64,000 nucleotides of DNA from Puia sp. (GCA_031292515.1 JARLGZ010000080.1:62001-126000), one strand, 5' to 3'. Positions 36,483 to 45,672 are shown, numbered from the stretch's first letter. Notes: generated by a model from the sequence alone, not told the origin. Translations and numbers: made by a program.

Positions 36483-37709
36483 ATGGAGCAGTATAAGAAT
36501 AAAGTTTTCAGATTGCAAGGCAAACTACAGCAATATGCCTGGGGAGGTCATTCCTTTCTGCCGGCTTTGCTCGGTATAAAAGAGCCCGGGGAGCGCCCCT
36601 ATGCGGAATACTGGATGGGCGCGCATGACAATGCAAGCTCGGAGATCATTTTGCCGGGAACAGGGACTGCCGTCAGGCTCAACGAGTATATCGCGGCTTT
36701 TCCGCAAGATCTTTTGGGGAAGCAGGTGGCGGAGAAATTCGGCCGCCTGCCCTACCTGTTGAAGATACTGGATGTGAGAGACATGCTTTCCATCCAGGTG
36801 CATCCTTCCAAAAAGGAAGCCGAGAAGGAATTCGCGGGGGAGAATAAAAGAGGCATTCCGCTGAATGCAGCGGACCGCAACTACAAGGACGACAATCACA
36901 AGCCGGAGCTGATGGTTGCGCTGAGCGAATTCTGGCTCCTGCACGGGTTCAAGCCGGAGGACCTGTTAAAAGCCACCCTGCAAAGAATACCCGAGCTGTC
37001 CTTTCTGGCGCCTGCCTTCGGGAGCGGAGGTTACCAGGAGCTCTATAAGACCGTGATGGAGATGGACCAGGCTCGTGTGAACGCTCTTCTGCAGCCGCTA
37101 TTGGACCGGATTCTTCCTGCCTATAAAGAAGGACGACTTCCAAAAGACAGCGAGGACTTCTGGGCGGCGCGCGCAGCCCTGACTTTTAATACGGATGGAA
37201 GGACGGACAGGGGGATCTTTTCTGTCTATCTTTTTAACCTGGTCAACCTGCACCCGGGAGAAGCCATCTTCCAGGATGCCGGCCTGCCTCATGCCTACCT
37301 CGAAGGACAGAACGTCGAAATCATGGCCAATTCCGACAATGTGCTGCGCGGCGGCCTGACCCCCAAACACGTGGATGTGCCCGAGCTGATGAAGCATATC
37401 GTATTCGCACGAACTGTTCCCCACACCATCTATGGGAAGGAAGTGTTTCCGCATATCGCGGCTTTCCGCACGCCGGCCCCCGATTTTGAACTGAGCCAGA
37501 TCCTGCTTCCGGAGAAATCGCCGGTTACGATCGCATCCCATTCGGTGGAAATCTTTATCGTCATGGAAGGAAAGGTGAAGATAACGGAGAAAAACGGCGA
37601 TGTCTTCGAAAGAAAGACCGGGGAGTGTTTTATCGCGTTTGACCGGGCGGAGCTCAGTCTTCAGGGTGTCTCAGACACCGTGATCTACAGGGCGGCGGTT
37701 CCGGAATAG
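36483..37709 (+). CDS. manA: Mannose-6-phosphate isomerase, class I
   Basis: 408 residues. The cupin zinc site is seen in QVHPSKKEAEKEF and NHKPELMVALSEFWLLHGF, with the later LHPGEAIFQDAGLPHAYLEGQNVEIMANSDNVLRGGLTPKHVDVPEL blocks typical of PMI type I (quoted fragments: LPHAYLEGQNVEIMANSDN). It interconverts mannose 6-phosphate and fructose 6-phosphate. It stands alone, with no glycan genes immediately beside it. No clear promoter match upstream. Confidence 0.95.
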   Translation: MEQYKNKVFRLQGKLQQYAWGGHSFLPALLGIKEPGERPYAEYWMGAHDNASSEIILPGTGTAVRLNEYIAAFPQDLLGKQVAEKFGRLPYLLKILDVRDMLSIQVHPSKKEAEKEFAGENKRGIPLNAADRNYKDDNHKPELMVALSEFWLLHGFKPEDLLKATLQRIPELSFLAPAFGSGGYQELYKTVMEMDQARVNALLQPLLDRILPAYKEGRLPKDSEDFWAARAALTFNTDGRTDRGIFSVYLFNLVNLHPGEAIFQDAGLPHAYLEGQNVEIMANSDNVLRGGLTPKHVDVPELMKHIVFARTVPHTIYGKEVFPHIAAFRTPAPDFELSQILLPEKSPVTIASHSVEIFIVMEGKVKITEKNGDVFERKTGECFIAFDRAELSLQGVSDTVIYRAAVPE

Positions 37710-37818
37710 CTATGAGCATCATCCCCTGTCAAAAGATAGGTGTGATTTTTCCTTTAGCACTCATTAAAAATATCTGTTCCATTACTGGTAATCAAATAAA
37801 ATTGCGGAGGTTGCTTAC

Positions 37819-38185
37819 TTAAAGTCTGAAATAAAGACCTATTAAAGTAAGCATGAATGTAACAAAGAGGGCGAATGTCCACCGAACAACACCGGATTTT
37901 GTCTCAGCAATTTTTACTTCCAGATCTTTCCTGAATACTTCCACTTCGCCTCTAAGTACGGCAATATCTTGTTTTTACCAGGAGCACGTCCTGTTTCACG
38001 AGAAATACGTCCTCTTTCACCAGCAGTACATCTGCTTTTGTCGCCGGCACGTGAAGGTTCTTCTCCTGCTGCTCCTTGTTATTTTAGTCCATTTTTTCTT
38101 TCACAAAACTCAGCAGGGCTTCCGTCTCCTGCTCCCCCAGTTTGTCTTTTAACGCCTGGAACAATTGTATTTCACTTGCAGCCAT
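37819..38185 (-). pseudogene. Decayed coiled-coil protein with C-terminal membrane anchor (DUF1640-like)
   Basis: Starting at the ATG at 38185, the frame reads MAASEIQLFQALKDKLGEQE...FVKEKMD, then a TAA stop. It continues in the same frame through NNKEQQEKNLHVPATKADV and DVLLVKEDVFLVKQDVLLV. A frame change in an A5 run then leads to DIAVLRGEVEVFRKDLEVK and a membrane helix (WTFALFVTFMLTLIGLYF). The layout (short N-terminal helix, KxDVxLVK coiled-coil repeats, C-terminal anchor) matches small DUF1640-like proteins common in Bacteroidota. Two lesions make it a likely pseudogene. Confidence 0.72.
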
Positions 38186-38243
38186 ACCCTCGATTTCCCA
38201 AAATTAGCAATTCCGGGCTGCTTCTAAAACCAACCTTTTAAGA

Positions 38244-38711
38244 TTATTTTCCGGATTCTTTTTCGAACGCTTCGTCCACCTCCAGGTCTTTTCCGTCCGC
38301 AGCCGAGGTCGCCAGTTCGTCGCAGCGGTTGTTGTGCGGGTTGTCGGCATGCCCCTTGACCCAGACAAATCGGACCTTATGTTTTTGGGCGAGCTCGTTG
38401 TAATGGAGCCAAAGATCCTTGTTCTTTTTCCCGCCTTTGAAATTGGTGGCGATCCAGTTCTTTAGCCAGCCTTCCTGGACGGCTTTGACGACATACTGGC
38501 TATCGGAATAGACGGTGATCGGCAAACCCTCCTTTTTTAAGGCCTCGAGCCCCGCGATCACCGCCATCAACTCCATACGGTTATTGGTCGTCCGCCGGAA
38601 ACCGCCGGAGAGTTCTTTTTTATGACCGGCCCATATCAGGATGGTCCCGTACCCACCGGGGCCGGGATTGCCGCGCGAAGAGCCATCGGTATACATCACG
38701 ATTTCCTGCAT
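38244..38711 (-). CDS. rnhA: Ribonuclease HI
   Basis: 155 residues from the ATG at 38711 (MQEIVMYTDGSSRGNPGPGGYG), the normal RNase HI start; the frame runs 102 bases further upstream with lysine-rich sequence unlike the family. Catalytic carboxylates D9 (YTDGS), E47 (NRMEL) and D70 (YSDSQ) are present, with the later H-A-D and NRCDELA blocks. It removes RNA from RNA-DNA hybrids. It lies 126 bases downstream of the carboxylase gene on the same strand. Confidence 0.95.
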   Translation of the reverse strand: MQEIVMYTDGSSRGNPGPGGYGTILIWAGHKKELSGGFRRTTNNRMELMAVIAGLEALKKEGLPITVYSDSQYVVKAVQEGWLKNWIATNFKGGKKNKDLWLHYNELAQKHKVRFVWVKGHADNPHNNRCDELATSAADGKDLEVDEAFEKESGK

Positions 38712-38837
38712 ATTACGGATTAACGTTTTTCGATTCTTTAAAATTGCTGAGCCGGATTTCCCTTTGTCTTTTTTTCGCTTCGCCGCTTTCCCGAGGTTTT
38801 CCGGCATCCGCACCAGGGATTCCTGGAGTGCCTCCGC

Positions 38838-40469
38838 CTATACCTGAAACACCCCGGTATGGAAAGGGGGGGTGTCTGGGTTGTGGTTGGCCGCCCGTAG
38901 TCCCTCCGAAATAAGGCGACGGGTCTCGACAGGATTGATAATGGCGTCTACCCATAGACGCGCTGCCGCATAGTAGGGGGTCGTCTGCCGTTCGTATTTC
39001 CCCTTGATCTCATCGAGGAGTTTTTTCTCTTCTTCGGGGTCGATGACCTTTCCCTTCGCTTTCAGTGAGCTTACCTGTATCTGCAGGAGGGTCTTGGCAG
39101 CCTGTTCACCCCCCATGACGGCGATCCGGGCAGAAGGCCAGGCAAAGATAAACCGCGGGTCGTAGGCCTTGCCGCACATAGCATAGTTGCCCGCTCCGAA
39201 GGAATTGCCGATGATGACGGTGATCTTGGGCACTACGGAATTCGCTACCGCATTCACCATTTTGGCGCCGTCTTTTATAATGCCCGCATGCTCGCTGCGC
39301 GAACCCACCATGAAGCCCGTTACGTCCTGGAGAAACAAGAGAGGAATTTTTTTCTGGTTGCAATTCATGATAAAGCGGGCGGCCTTATCGGCGCTGTCGT
39401 TATAGATGACACCTCCCATCTGCATTTCTCCCTTTTTGCTTTTTACGATCTTGCGGTGGTTGGCGTCGATACCTATGGCCCATCCATCGATGCGGGCGTA
39501 GCCGCAGAGAATGGTCTTCCCATAGTCTTCCTTGAACGGTTCGAACAGGGAATCGTCGACGATGCGTTCGATGATCTCGAGCATATCGTAGGGTTTCGAG
39601 GTTTCGGCGGGAAGGATGCCCACCAGTTCCGCCATGTCCTTACGCGGTGGCGCCGGTGTTACCCGGTCGAAGCCGCCCGATTGTTTCGGGTGACCCAGCT
39701 TGCTCATGATCTTTTTGACCTGGTCGAGACATTCCTGTTCCGTTGCGAATTTATAGTCTGCAATACCCGACACCCCGGTATGCGTGTCGGCTCCGCCGAG
39801 CGTTTCGGAGTCGATGTCTTCTCCGATGGCGGCTTTCACCAGGTAGGGGCCGGCCAGGTAGATCGAGCCATTGCCTTCTACCATCAGGGTCTCATCGCTC
39901 ATGATGGGAAGGTAAGCGCCGCCGGCGACGCAGGCGCCCATCACGGCGGCTATTTGCGTGATGCCCATCGCGCTCATCCTCGCGTTGTTCCGGAATATGC
40001 GTCCGAAATGCTCTTTGTCGGGGAATATCTCATCCTGCAGGGGGAGAAAGACACCGGCACTGTCTACCAGGTAGATCACCGGCAGATGATTCTCCATAGC
40101 GATCTCCTGCATGCGCAGATTTTTTTTGCCGGTGATGGGAAACCAGGCCCCCGCTTTTACGGTCTGGTCATTGGCGACGATGATACATTGTCTGCCGCTG
40201 ACATAGCCAATTCCCGCCACCGTGCCGCCGGCGGGGCAGCCGCCCTGCTCTTCATACATCTCAAATCCCGCAAAGGCCCCGATCTCGGTAAATAAGCTAT
40301 CCGCATCAACCAGGTAGGCTATCCGCTCACGGGCTGTCAGCTTATTTTTTTCCCGTTGCTTCTCAATCGCTTTTTTCCCGCCACCCAGCGCGATCGTATC
40401 CAGCCGGGTCCGGAGTTCACTGAGGGCCATTTGCATGGCGTCTTCGTTCTTGTTAAATTCCAGGTTCAT
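38838..40469 (-). CDS. Acyl-CoA carboxylase beta subunit (carboxyltransferase)
   Basis: 543 residues from the ATG at 40469 (MNLEFNKNEDAMQMALSELR). Both crotonase-like halves of a biotin-dependent carboxyltransferase are present. They include ARERIAYLVDADSLFTEIG, GGTVAGIGYVSGRQCIIVAND, GACVAGGAYLPIMSDE, NCNQKKIPLLFLQDVTGFMVGSRSEHAGI and SFGAGNYAMCGKAYDPRFIFAWPSARIAVMGGEQAA (partial). It resembles methylcrotonyl- or related short-chain acyl-CoA carboxylases more than AccD. No biotin carboxylase gene is nearby, so the partner subunit is encoded elsewhere. Confidence 0.93.
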   Translation of the reverse strand: MNLEFNKNEDAMQMALSELRTRLDTIALGGGKKAIEKQREKNKLTARERIAYLVDADSLFTEIGAFAGFEMYEEQGGCPAGGTVAGIGYVSGRQCIIVANDQTVKAGAWFPITGKKNLRMQEIAMENHLPVIYLVDSAGVFLPLQDEIFPDKEHFGRIFRNNARMSAMGITQIAAVMGACVAGGAYLPIMSDETLMVEGNGSIYLAGPYLVKAAIGEDIDSETLGGADTHTGVSGIADYKFATEQECLDQVKKIMSKLGHPKQSGGFDRVTPAPPRKDMAELVGILPAETSKPYDMLEIIERIVDDSLFEPFKEDYGKTILCGYARIDGWAIGIDANHRKIVKSKKGEMQMGGVIYNDSADKAARFIMNCNQKKIPLLFLQDVTGFMVGSRSEHAGIIKDGAKMVNAVANSVVPKITVIIGNSFGAGNYAMCGKAYDPRFIFAWPSARIAVMGGEQAAKTLLQIQVSSLKAKGKVIDPEEEKKLLDEIKGKYERQTTPYYAAARLWVDAIINPVETRRLISEGLRAANHNPDTPPFHTGVFQV

Positions 40470-40580
40470 AGCGGGCATTACCAGCGTTTTGGAACGCAAT
40501 TTAACATGGATGCTGTAATATTGATCTATTTTTAATAAGTATATCCGGGTTCAATGGGTATACAATAATTTTCAGCGGGT

Positions 40581-41681
40581 ATGGCCAAACCGAACAGAAG
40601 ATGGCGGATATTGAACAAAAGATGGTGGATATTGGGTGCAGCCGCCATCTGCATTAAGATCCTTTCCCTTTTCCCGGCGGCTGTCGAAAAGTATTATTCC
40701 CTGGGCGTCTATCCGGTCATCGGCAGATGCCTGAGATTTTTATTCGGCTGGTTGCCGTTTAGCGCCGGGGACATTTTTTACGTCGCAGTGTCGCTAGGCA
40801 TCCTGTACAAGTTAATCCGTTTTTTCAAAGCGATCGCCTCAAAACGGGTCGGCCGTGATTATTTCCTGTCCGTTTTGCGTCAGTTGGCGCTCTTTTGCCT
40901 TTGGGTCTATATCCTTTTTAACGGGTTGTGGGGGCTAAATTACAACCGCCGGGGAATAGCCGACCAGCTTCAATTGCGGGTGCACCCCTATTCGACCGCC
41001 GAATTGGAAACTATTTTGCGTCTCGTGGTAGACCGCCTCAATGCGTCCGACAGCCTGGCGAGACGGGAACGGGGCGTTCTGACAGACCACCGCTATCTGT
41101 TCACCGGCGCCAAAGAAGCCTATCGCGATCTGGCAATGACCGAGCCGGCCTTTTCCTGTTACCCTCCTTCCATAAAGTCCTCCCTGTTCTCTATCCTGGG
41201 TAATTATCTGGGATTCGGCGGCTATTACAATCCTTTCTCCGGCGAGGCGCAGGTCAACACGACGATGCCCGTTTTCACCCTGCCATTTACCACCTGTCAC
41301 GAGATGGGCCACCAATTGGGCTATGCGAAAGAGAATGAAGCCAATTTCGCCGGTTATTTATCCGCAAAGTCTTCCGCATCGCCGGTCTTCCGGTATTCGG
41401 TTTATTTTGAACTCTATTCTTATGCCGGCCGGGAACTTTATGAAAGGGATTCCAACCGGCTGAAACCCTTCCGGGAACGGTTGAGACCGGGGATCAGGCA
41501 GGATTTTAATGAATTACGCCTCTTTTACAGGAAGTATCAGAATCCGCTGGAGCCTTATATCCGCCGGCTCTACGGAAACTACCTGAAGGCCAACCAGCAG
41601 CCCCAGGGTATCATGACGTATAACGAAGTCGTCGCCTGGCTGGTCGCCTGGTATGAGAGATACGGGGCCGGATCGGTCTAA
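40581..41681 (+). CDS. DUF3810 membrane-anchored putative zinc metallopeptidase
   Basis: 366 residues. Three membrane segments in the first 120 residues precede a domain with HEMGH (H240, E241, H244) and a downstream ENEANF (E253), a gluzincin-type zinc site. DUF3810 (PF12725) is a Bacteroidota and Firmicutes family of unknown substrate. A possible TAATTTTC -7 box lies at 40566. The first codons contain a short 21-base-period repeat (AGATGGCGGATATTG / AGATGGTGGATATTG), giving RRWRILNKRWWIL. Confidence 0.9.
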   Translation: MAKPNRRWRILNKRWWILGAAAICIKILSLFPAAVEKYYSLGVYPVIGRCLRFLFGWLPFSAGDIFYVAVSLGILYKLIRFFKAIASKRVGRDYFLSVLRQLALFCLWVYILFNGLWGLNYNRRGIADQLQLRVHPYSTAELETILRLVVDRLNASDSLARRERGVLTDHRYLFTGAKEAYRDLAMTEPAFSCYPPSIKSSLFSILGNYLGFGGYYNPFSGEAQVNTTMPVFTLPFTTCHEMGHQLGYAKENEANFAGYLSAKSSASPVFRYSVYFELYSYAGRELYERDSNRLKPFRERLRPGIRQDFNELRLFYRKYQNPLEPYIRRLYGNYLKANQQPQGIMTYNEVVAWLVAWYERYGAGSV

Positions 41682-41714
41682 ACGGCCAACTACCCATACT
41701 GCGGCGGGGCCTGT

Positions 41715-42251
41715 TTAAAACTTATTCTTCCACATCATGCTCTCGACGGGTCTGTTCGGCTGCCCGCTGTATTTGGCGTCTTTTTTCTGGTTGTATTTCA
41801 CCAGGGTTTCGCCCTCGACAGGGAAGTAGATAAGTTGCCCGATGGGCATAAATTTATAAATACGCACCGGTTGCTTCACCGAAATCTCCAGCGTCCAGTG
41901 TCCGCAGAACCCCACGTCCCCTTTTCCGGCTGTGGCGTGGATATCGATTCCCAGGCGGCCGGTGGAAGACTTGCCTTCCAGGAAGGGCACATGCGCATGC
42001 GTCTCGGTATACTCCATCGTCACCCCTAGGTAAAATACATGGGGCTGGAGGATGAAACCCTCATCGGGTATCTCAAAATCTTCGATCAGATTGTGTTTGC
42101 GCGCGTCCAGCACCTCGTCTTTGTATTTGGCCAGCCATTTTCCCAGGTGTACATCATAGGAATTGCTGCCCAGGGATGCCCGGTCATATGGATCCACTTT
42201 GATGGTACCCTTTTCCATTTCCTCGAGAATCCGCTTGTCTGATAATATCAT
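41715..42251 (-). CDS. dcd: dCTP deaminase
   Basis: 178 residues, typical length. MILSDKRILEEMEKGTIKVDPYD, the catalytic LEGKSSTGRLGIDIHATAGKGDVGFCGHWTLEI region (fragments EGKSSTGRLG and GFCGHWTLEI) and the C-terminal KYSGQPNRPVES match the family. It converts dCTP to dUTP for thymidylate synthesis. It is convergent with the DUF3810 gene and divergent from the phosphopantetheinyl transferase. Confidence 0.96.
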   Translation of the reverse strand: MILSDKRILEEMEKGTIKVDPYDRASLGSNSYDVHLGKWLAKYKDEVLDARKHNLIEDFEIPDEGFILQPHVFYLGVTMEYTETHAHVPFLEGKSSTGRLGIDIHATAGKGDVGFCGHWTLEISVKQPVRIYKFMPIGQLIYFPVEGETLVKYNQKKDAKYSGQPNRPVESMMWKNKF

Positions 42252-42296
42252 CTTACAATAAAATTGAGTGAAAGACCATAAATCGGTCTAACTTGT

Positions 42297-42304
42297 TAAG
42301 TTTG
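42297..42304 (+). promoter_or_regulatory. Promoter -7 element for phosphopantetheinyl transferase
   Basis: TAAGTTTG, an exact TAnnTTTG box 25 bases before the ATG at 42330. I see no TTTG element at the normal spacing. Confidence 0.45.
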
Positions 42305-42329
42305 CGAATATGATGTTTCCTTTTTAAAG

Positions 42330-43001
42330 ATGGCGTTATTTTATCAACATAATATCAACGAGGCCACAAAACTGGCAATTTGGCGCATCGAAGAAGAGGA
42401 AGCGTTCTTCCTGGAGCGGGTACCGTTGAAGAGCGATGTGACGCATCCTTTTAAACGCCTGCAGCACCTGGCGGGGCGTACGCTTCTTCCTCTGCTGGCA
42501 GAGGACTTCCCGCTGTCGGAAATCGTCATCGCCGACACCCGCAAACCCTATCTGGCAAGCGAAAAATATCATTTCTCCATTTCCCATTCCGGGTCGTTTG
42601 CGGCAGCCATCGTCAGCAGCCAAAGCCGGGTAGGGGTGGATATCGAAAAGATCACGCCCAAGATCGGCAGTATACAGCATAAATTCCTGTCAGAACGGGA
42701 ATATGGGATGGCCGTCTCCAACTGGCAGCAGGCGGTACCTGAAATCATGGCCCTTCTTCCGCCGACGGCTCCCAGCCCCCTGCTGACCCTTCTGTGGAGC
42801 GCCAAAGAAGCTATCTTCAAATGGTATGGGCTCGGACAGGTCGATTTCAGAGAGCATATTCAACTCAGCGGCCCGATCGTTTCCGGAACCGGCGGCTGGC
42901 TGCTTCTGCCTTTCGTCTTCAAAAAAGGAGGAGATACGCGGTTGACGGTCCATGGCAGATTTTTTGAAGACCTGGCTTTCGCCTGGGTGCTTACGGGATG
43001 A
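42330..43001 (+). CDS. 4'-phosphopantetheinyl transferase superfamily protein
   Basis: 223 residues. The Sfp/AcpT signature motifs are visible: FSISHSGSFAA, VGVDIEK with D104 and E106, and WSAKEAIFKWYG (156-167, E160, K164). It transfers the phosphopantetheine arm of CoA to carrier proteins in the cytoplasm. No carrier protein or synthase gene lies nearby, so it may be the general housekeeping enzyme. Its 3' end overlaps the convergent protease gene by 142 bases. Confidence 0.93.
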   Translation: MALFYQHNINEATKLAIWRIEEEEAFFLERVPLKSDVTHPFKRLQHLAGRTLLPLLAEDFPLSEIVIADTRKPYLASEKYHFSISHSGSFAAAIVSSQSRVGVDIEKITPKIGSIQHKFLSEREYGMAVSNWQQAVPEIMALLPPTAPSPLLTLLWSAKEAIFKWYGLGQVDFREHIQLSGPIVSGTGGWLLLPFVFKKGGDTRLTVHGRFFEDLAFAWVLTG

Positions 43002-43438
43002 TCGGGTTTTTGTAAGGTCTTCTTCAGCTTCATCAACGCATATTCGGGATGGGCAGGGTTTACCACCAGCTCCTGTCGGAGCGGGTCGATCATGACGTCC
43101 ATCTCTTCCAGGGGTATCATCCCCAGCAAGGGCTCCGAGTCGCCTGGCAAGACCAACGCACTGCAAATCGATTCCCGGCCCTTGAATCTCACTTCAAGCG
43201 GACCGACTACCTCATACTCCACGACGGAACCGTCCGCCAGCTGTGATCTTCTTTTGCTGATCACCGATAGCTGCAGCAGTTCCTTCATATGCTCGTTTAT
43301 GGACAGCATGAAGCTGCCGCTATCCACGAGGATATTGACCCATATACGCCTCACCTCGTCACGGTCCATATTTCCGCGACGCACCAATTCGAGGTCGCCG
43401 CCATTGATGATCTCGATGTCTGCATATACCCTACCCAT
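42860..43438 (-). CDS. Retropepsin-like aspartic protease with antisense-derived C-terminal extension
   Basis: 192 residues. The N-terminal 140 residues form a clan AA retropepsin-like domain: WVNILVDSGSFMLSI with D39-S-G (DSG in place of DTG), a middle hydrophobic flap region and LLGMIPLEEMDVMIDP. Such proteins usually end near a HPEYALMKLK-like sequence (about 130-139). Here the frame runs on for about 50 further residues, 46 of them read antisense through the phosphopantetheinyl transferase gene, so the original stop appears lost. Role unknown; homodimerisation is expected for this fold. Confidence 0.82.
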   Translation of the reverse strand: MGRVYADIEIINGGDLELVRRGNMDRDEVRRIWVNILVDSGSFMLSINEHMKELLQLSVISKRRSQLADGSVVEYEVVGPLEVRFKGRESICSALVLPGDSEPLLGMIPLEEMDVMIDPLRQELVVNPAHPEYALMKLKKTLQKPDHPVSTQAKARSSKNLPWTVNRVSPPFLKTKGRSSQPPVPETIGPLS

Positions 43439-43493
43439 ACAATTTGTTTTAAGGTGAAAAGTTCTCCAAATCGTTTTGATGTGAAGACGTCCT

Positions 43494-43501
43494 CAAATAT
43501 A
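43494..43501 (-). promoter_or_regulatory. Promoter -7 element for aspartic protease
   Basis: TATATTTG on the minus strand, an exact TAnnTTTG box about 55 bases upstream of the ATG. The -33 element is not clear. The remaining 190 bases to the DUF2130 gene hold nothing I recognise. Confidence 0.4.
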
Positions 43502-43691
43502 GGGGGCAAACAATATGCGGAAACTTGACAATTGATATGAAATCGGGAATTCGATTGACAAAAGTCAATAACCGGCGGATCGAAGCGGCGCGCATCGCGT
43601 TCATCCGGTTGAAACAGGCCGGCACGAAATCCGTGATACCGCCGTCCCTGATCCAAATCCGGGATTTCGGAAATTCAGCCTCAACGTTGCG

Positions 43692-44966
43692 TCAATCCAA
43701 TCCCGGCATCTCGTCGCCGTCTTCCAGCAGGTTGATGTCGATGGCGTCCTTGCCCGCGATCCCCTCCACGGAGCCGCGGATATGCGCGGCGTTGAGCAGG
43801 ACTTTCTCAAGCTGTTTCTCACGGGCCTTCCACAACTTCTCCATCGTATCCCTTTCCTTTTGTATGGAGAGCTTCATCGACAGGAATCCTTCGCGGATCG
43901 CCTTCCACTGTTCGCCGAATTCATCGCTGGTAAGATAATCGTAGAGCAGCTGCATCTTATCGCCCCGGTTCTCCTGGGATTTCGTGGCGTGGAACAGCCG
44001 GAGCATCCCGTCCCGCAACACATGGGCAAGCGGGCGGACTTCGGCAAACGTGCATATCCATACGCCGTTCTTTTCTCCGAAGCGTTCCATATCCCGCGGC
44101 ATGGCCTGCGTGACGATGACGGCGATCATGGCCCCCTGGCTTCGCATATCGGTCTTTAGCTTTTCTATCCAGTCGCTTCCAAAATCCCTGGTTCGTTTGC
44201 TTTCATAGATGATTTTGCCGCATTCCTGGCCAAACTGGTTCCGGACGGACTGGATGCAATCGGCGCCTTTTACGCCTTTGCCTACCTCGCTGACCTGGTC
44301 CATGGGGAAGGCGGCTTTCAGCAATTCTTCCAGCGCCAGTTCCTGCACCTCTCCCTGTAATTGCATAGAACCCTGTTCGGCCTTTCGCTTCATTTCATCG
44401 GCCAGCTTCTTCTGGTCGTCGAGTTGTTTTTCGAGTTCTTTGACGCGAAACAGGTATTCTGTCTCTTTGGCGGCGGCCTTCTGTTCCTCCAGGTGCCGGA
44501 TCTCCTCGGATAATTTGCCGCGCTCCGCCTGCAGCTGACGTTGCACGGATAATTCCAGCTCCGCTTCCTTTGTCTTCAGCTCTTGTTCTTTTTTCAGGAA
44601 TTCAAGTTCCTTTTGTCTGGAGGTCCTGAGTTTCTCCTCATTGTCTTTGTTGGCATCCTGCAGCATCCGCAGTTTGTTTTCATAGTCATTGCCCACCGTC
44701 TTGCGGATCGTCTCCTCCAGGGTCTGCTGGAGACGGCTTTTCTCTTCCGTCCAGCGTTTCGTGAAATCCGCTTCCTGCTTCTGCGTCAATTGCCGGAACT
44801 CCTCTTCTTTGCGGGTGAACTCGTTTTGCTTCTTCAGCAATTCCTGGTCCTTCTCCTTCTTATAAGCCAGCATCTGCTCACGCAATTCCTTTTTATATTC
44901 CTCGGAGACGGCTTCTTCCATCGGGAACTGGTGACCACAGTTGGGACATTTTATCTCGGTTGCCAT
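43692..44966 (-). CDS. DUF2130 protein: zinc ribbon, coiled coil, PD-(D/E)XK-like domain
   Basis: 424 residues from the ATG at 44966 (MATEIKCPNCGHQFPMEEAV); the longer frame upstream is unsupported. An N-terminal half zinc ribbon (CPNCGH, 7-12) is followed by a long coiled coil (about 25-210). The DUF2130 domain (PF09903) carries GADCIQSVRNQF and KIIYESKRTRDFGSDWIEKLK, matching the D...E-x-K core of a restriction-endonuclease-like fold. The function is not established. Probably cytoplasmic and self-associating through the coil. Confidence 0.9.
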   Translation of the reverse strand: MATEIKCPNCGHQFPMEEAVSEEYKKELREQMLAYKKEKDQELLKKQNEFTRKEEEFRQLTQKQEADFTKRWTEEKSRLQQTLEETIRKTVGNDYENKLRMLQDANKDNEEKLRTSRQKELEFLKKEQELKTKEAELELSVQRQLQAERGKLSEEIRHLEEQKAAAKETEYLFRVKELEKQLDDQKKLADEMKRKAEQGSMQLQGEVQELALEELLKAAFPMDQVSEVGKGVKGADCIQSVRNQFGQECGKIIYESKRTRDFGSDWIEKLKTDMRSQGAMIAVIVTQAMPRDMERFGEKNGVWICTFAEVRPLAHVLRDGMLRLFHATKSQENRGDKMQLLYDYLTSDEFGEQWKAIREGFLSMKLSIQKERDTMEKLWKAREKQLEKVLLNAAHIRGSVEGIAGKDAIDINLLEDGDEMPGLD

Positions 44967-45054
44967 CCTTTTTTTCACAAACCTACTTGAAAATGTACAA
45001 ATGCGGATATTACCCGGTCGCGAACGGGACGAAGGACCCTGGCTCATCCGGTTC

Positions 45055-45672
45055 TTAAAAGAGCCCGTATTTCCAGGATAGCGTGGGAATGGAATCTTTA
45101 TCGATGGTCTTCAGTTCCGATAAAACAGTGCCGAGGTCCCTATATCTTTCTGATTTATAGAAGTGATCGGGGTCTTTATATTTGAGGCGGTACATTTCCT
45201 TGTTGATCGCACTTAACAGAGCGATTTCCTGTCTTACCGAGGGAACGGCATAGATACTGGTAAAGTATTTCAGCCAGCTGCTGAAATTGTTATAGTTCGA
45301 GAAATCCACTTTTGAATAATAGCTTTCGCTATAGGCATTTATCTGGTTCCTTGTGCTGGTAAGGAGTTCACTATTGTAAGCGTTTACCAATTCCAGCTCC
45401 TGCAGCTTGCGATATTCGGTCGAGAGAATATTATGTGCATAGTCATATCGCTCCTGTAAAGCGCTCAGCATGCCGTTCCAGACATTCAACATGGAATAGC
45501 CAGGGTAGGGGTTATAGGCCTGGTACGCTTCGTTCGAATAGTAATAGCTTGTAATGTTAATAACGATCTTAAGCTGGGTTTGATCCAGGTAGCTTTGTGC
45601 CTTTGCTCCGGAAATGAGAGCCGGAAAAGACAGGAGCAGCGGGATGGAATACCTGATGAGACGATGTTTCAT
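45055..45672 (-). CDS. Secreted tyrosine-rich protein of unknown function
   Basis: 205 residues. A signal peptide (IRYSIPLLLSFPALISGAKAQS) precedes a helical-looking domain in which roughly one residue in eight is tyrosine (SYYYSNEAYQAYNPYPGYS, YSESYYSKVDFSNYNNF). I recognise no family. The pattern of Q, L and E between tyrosines suggests long helices, as in the small secreted helical proteins found near conjugative or type IX-secreted genes, but no such genes are adjacent. It lies 88 bases downstream of nothing obvious; the ROK gene upstream ends 233 bases away. Confidence 0.75.
   Translation of the reverse strand: MKHRLIRYSIPLLLSFPALISGAKAQSYLDQTQLKIVINITSYYYSNEAYQAYNPYPGYSMLNVWNGMLSALQERYDYAHNILSTEYRKLQELELVNAYNSELLTSTRNQINAYSESYYSKVDFSNYNNFSSWLKYFTSIYAVPSVRQEIALLSAINKEMYRLKYKDPDHFYKSERYRDLGTVLSELKTIDKDSIPTLSWKYGLF

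Noticed and set aside
38712-38813. N-terminal extension of RNase HI
   Set aside because: The 34 extra residues are lysine-rich and unlike the family. The ATG at 38711 gives the canonical start just before the first catalytic strand.
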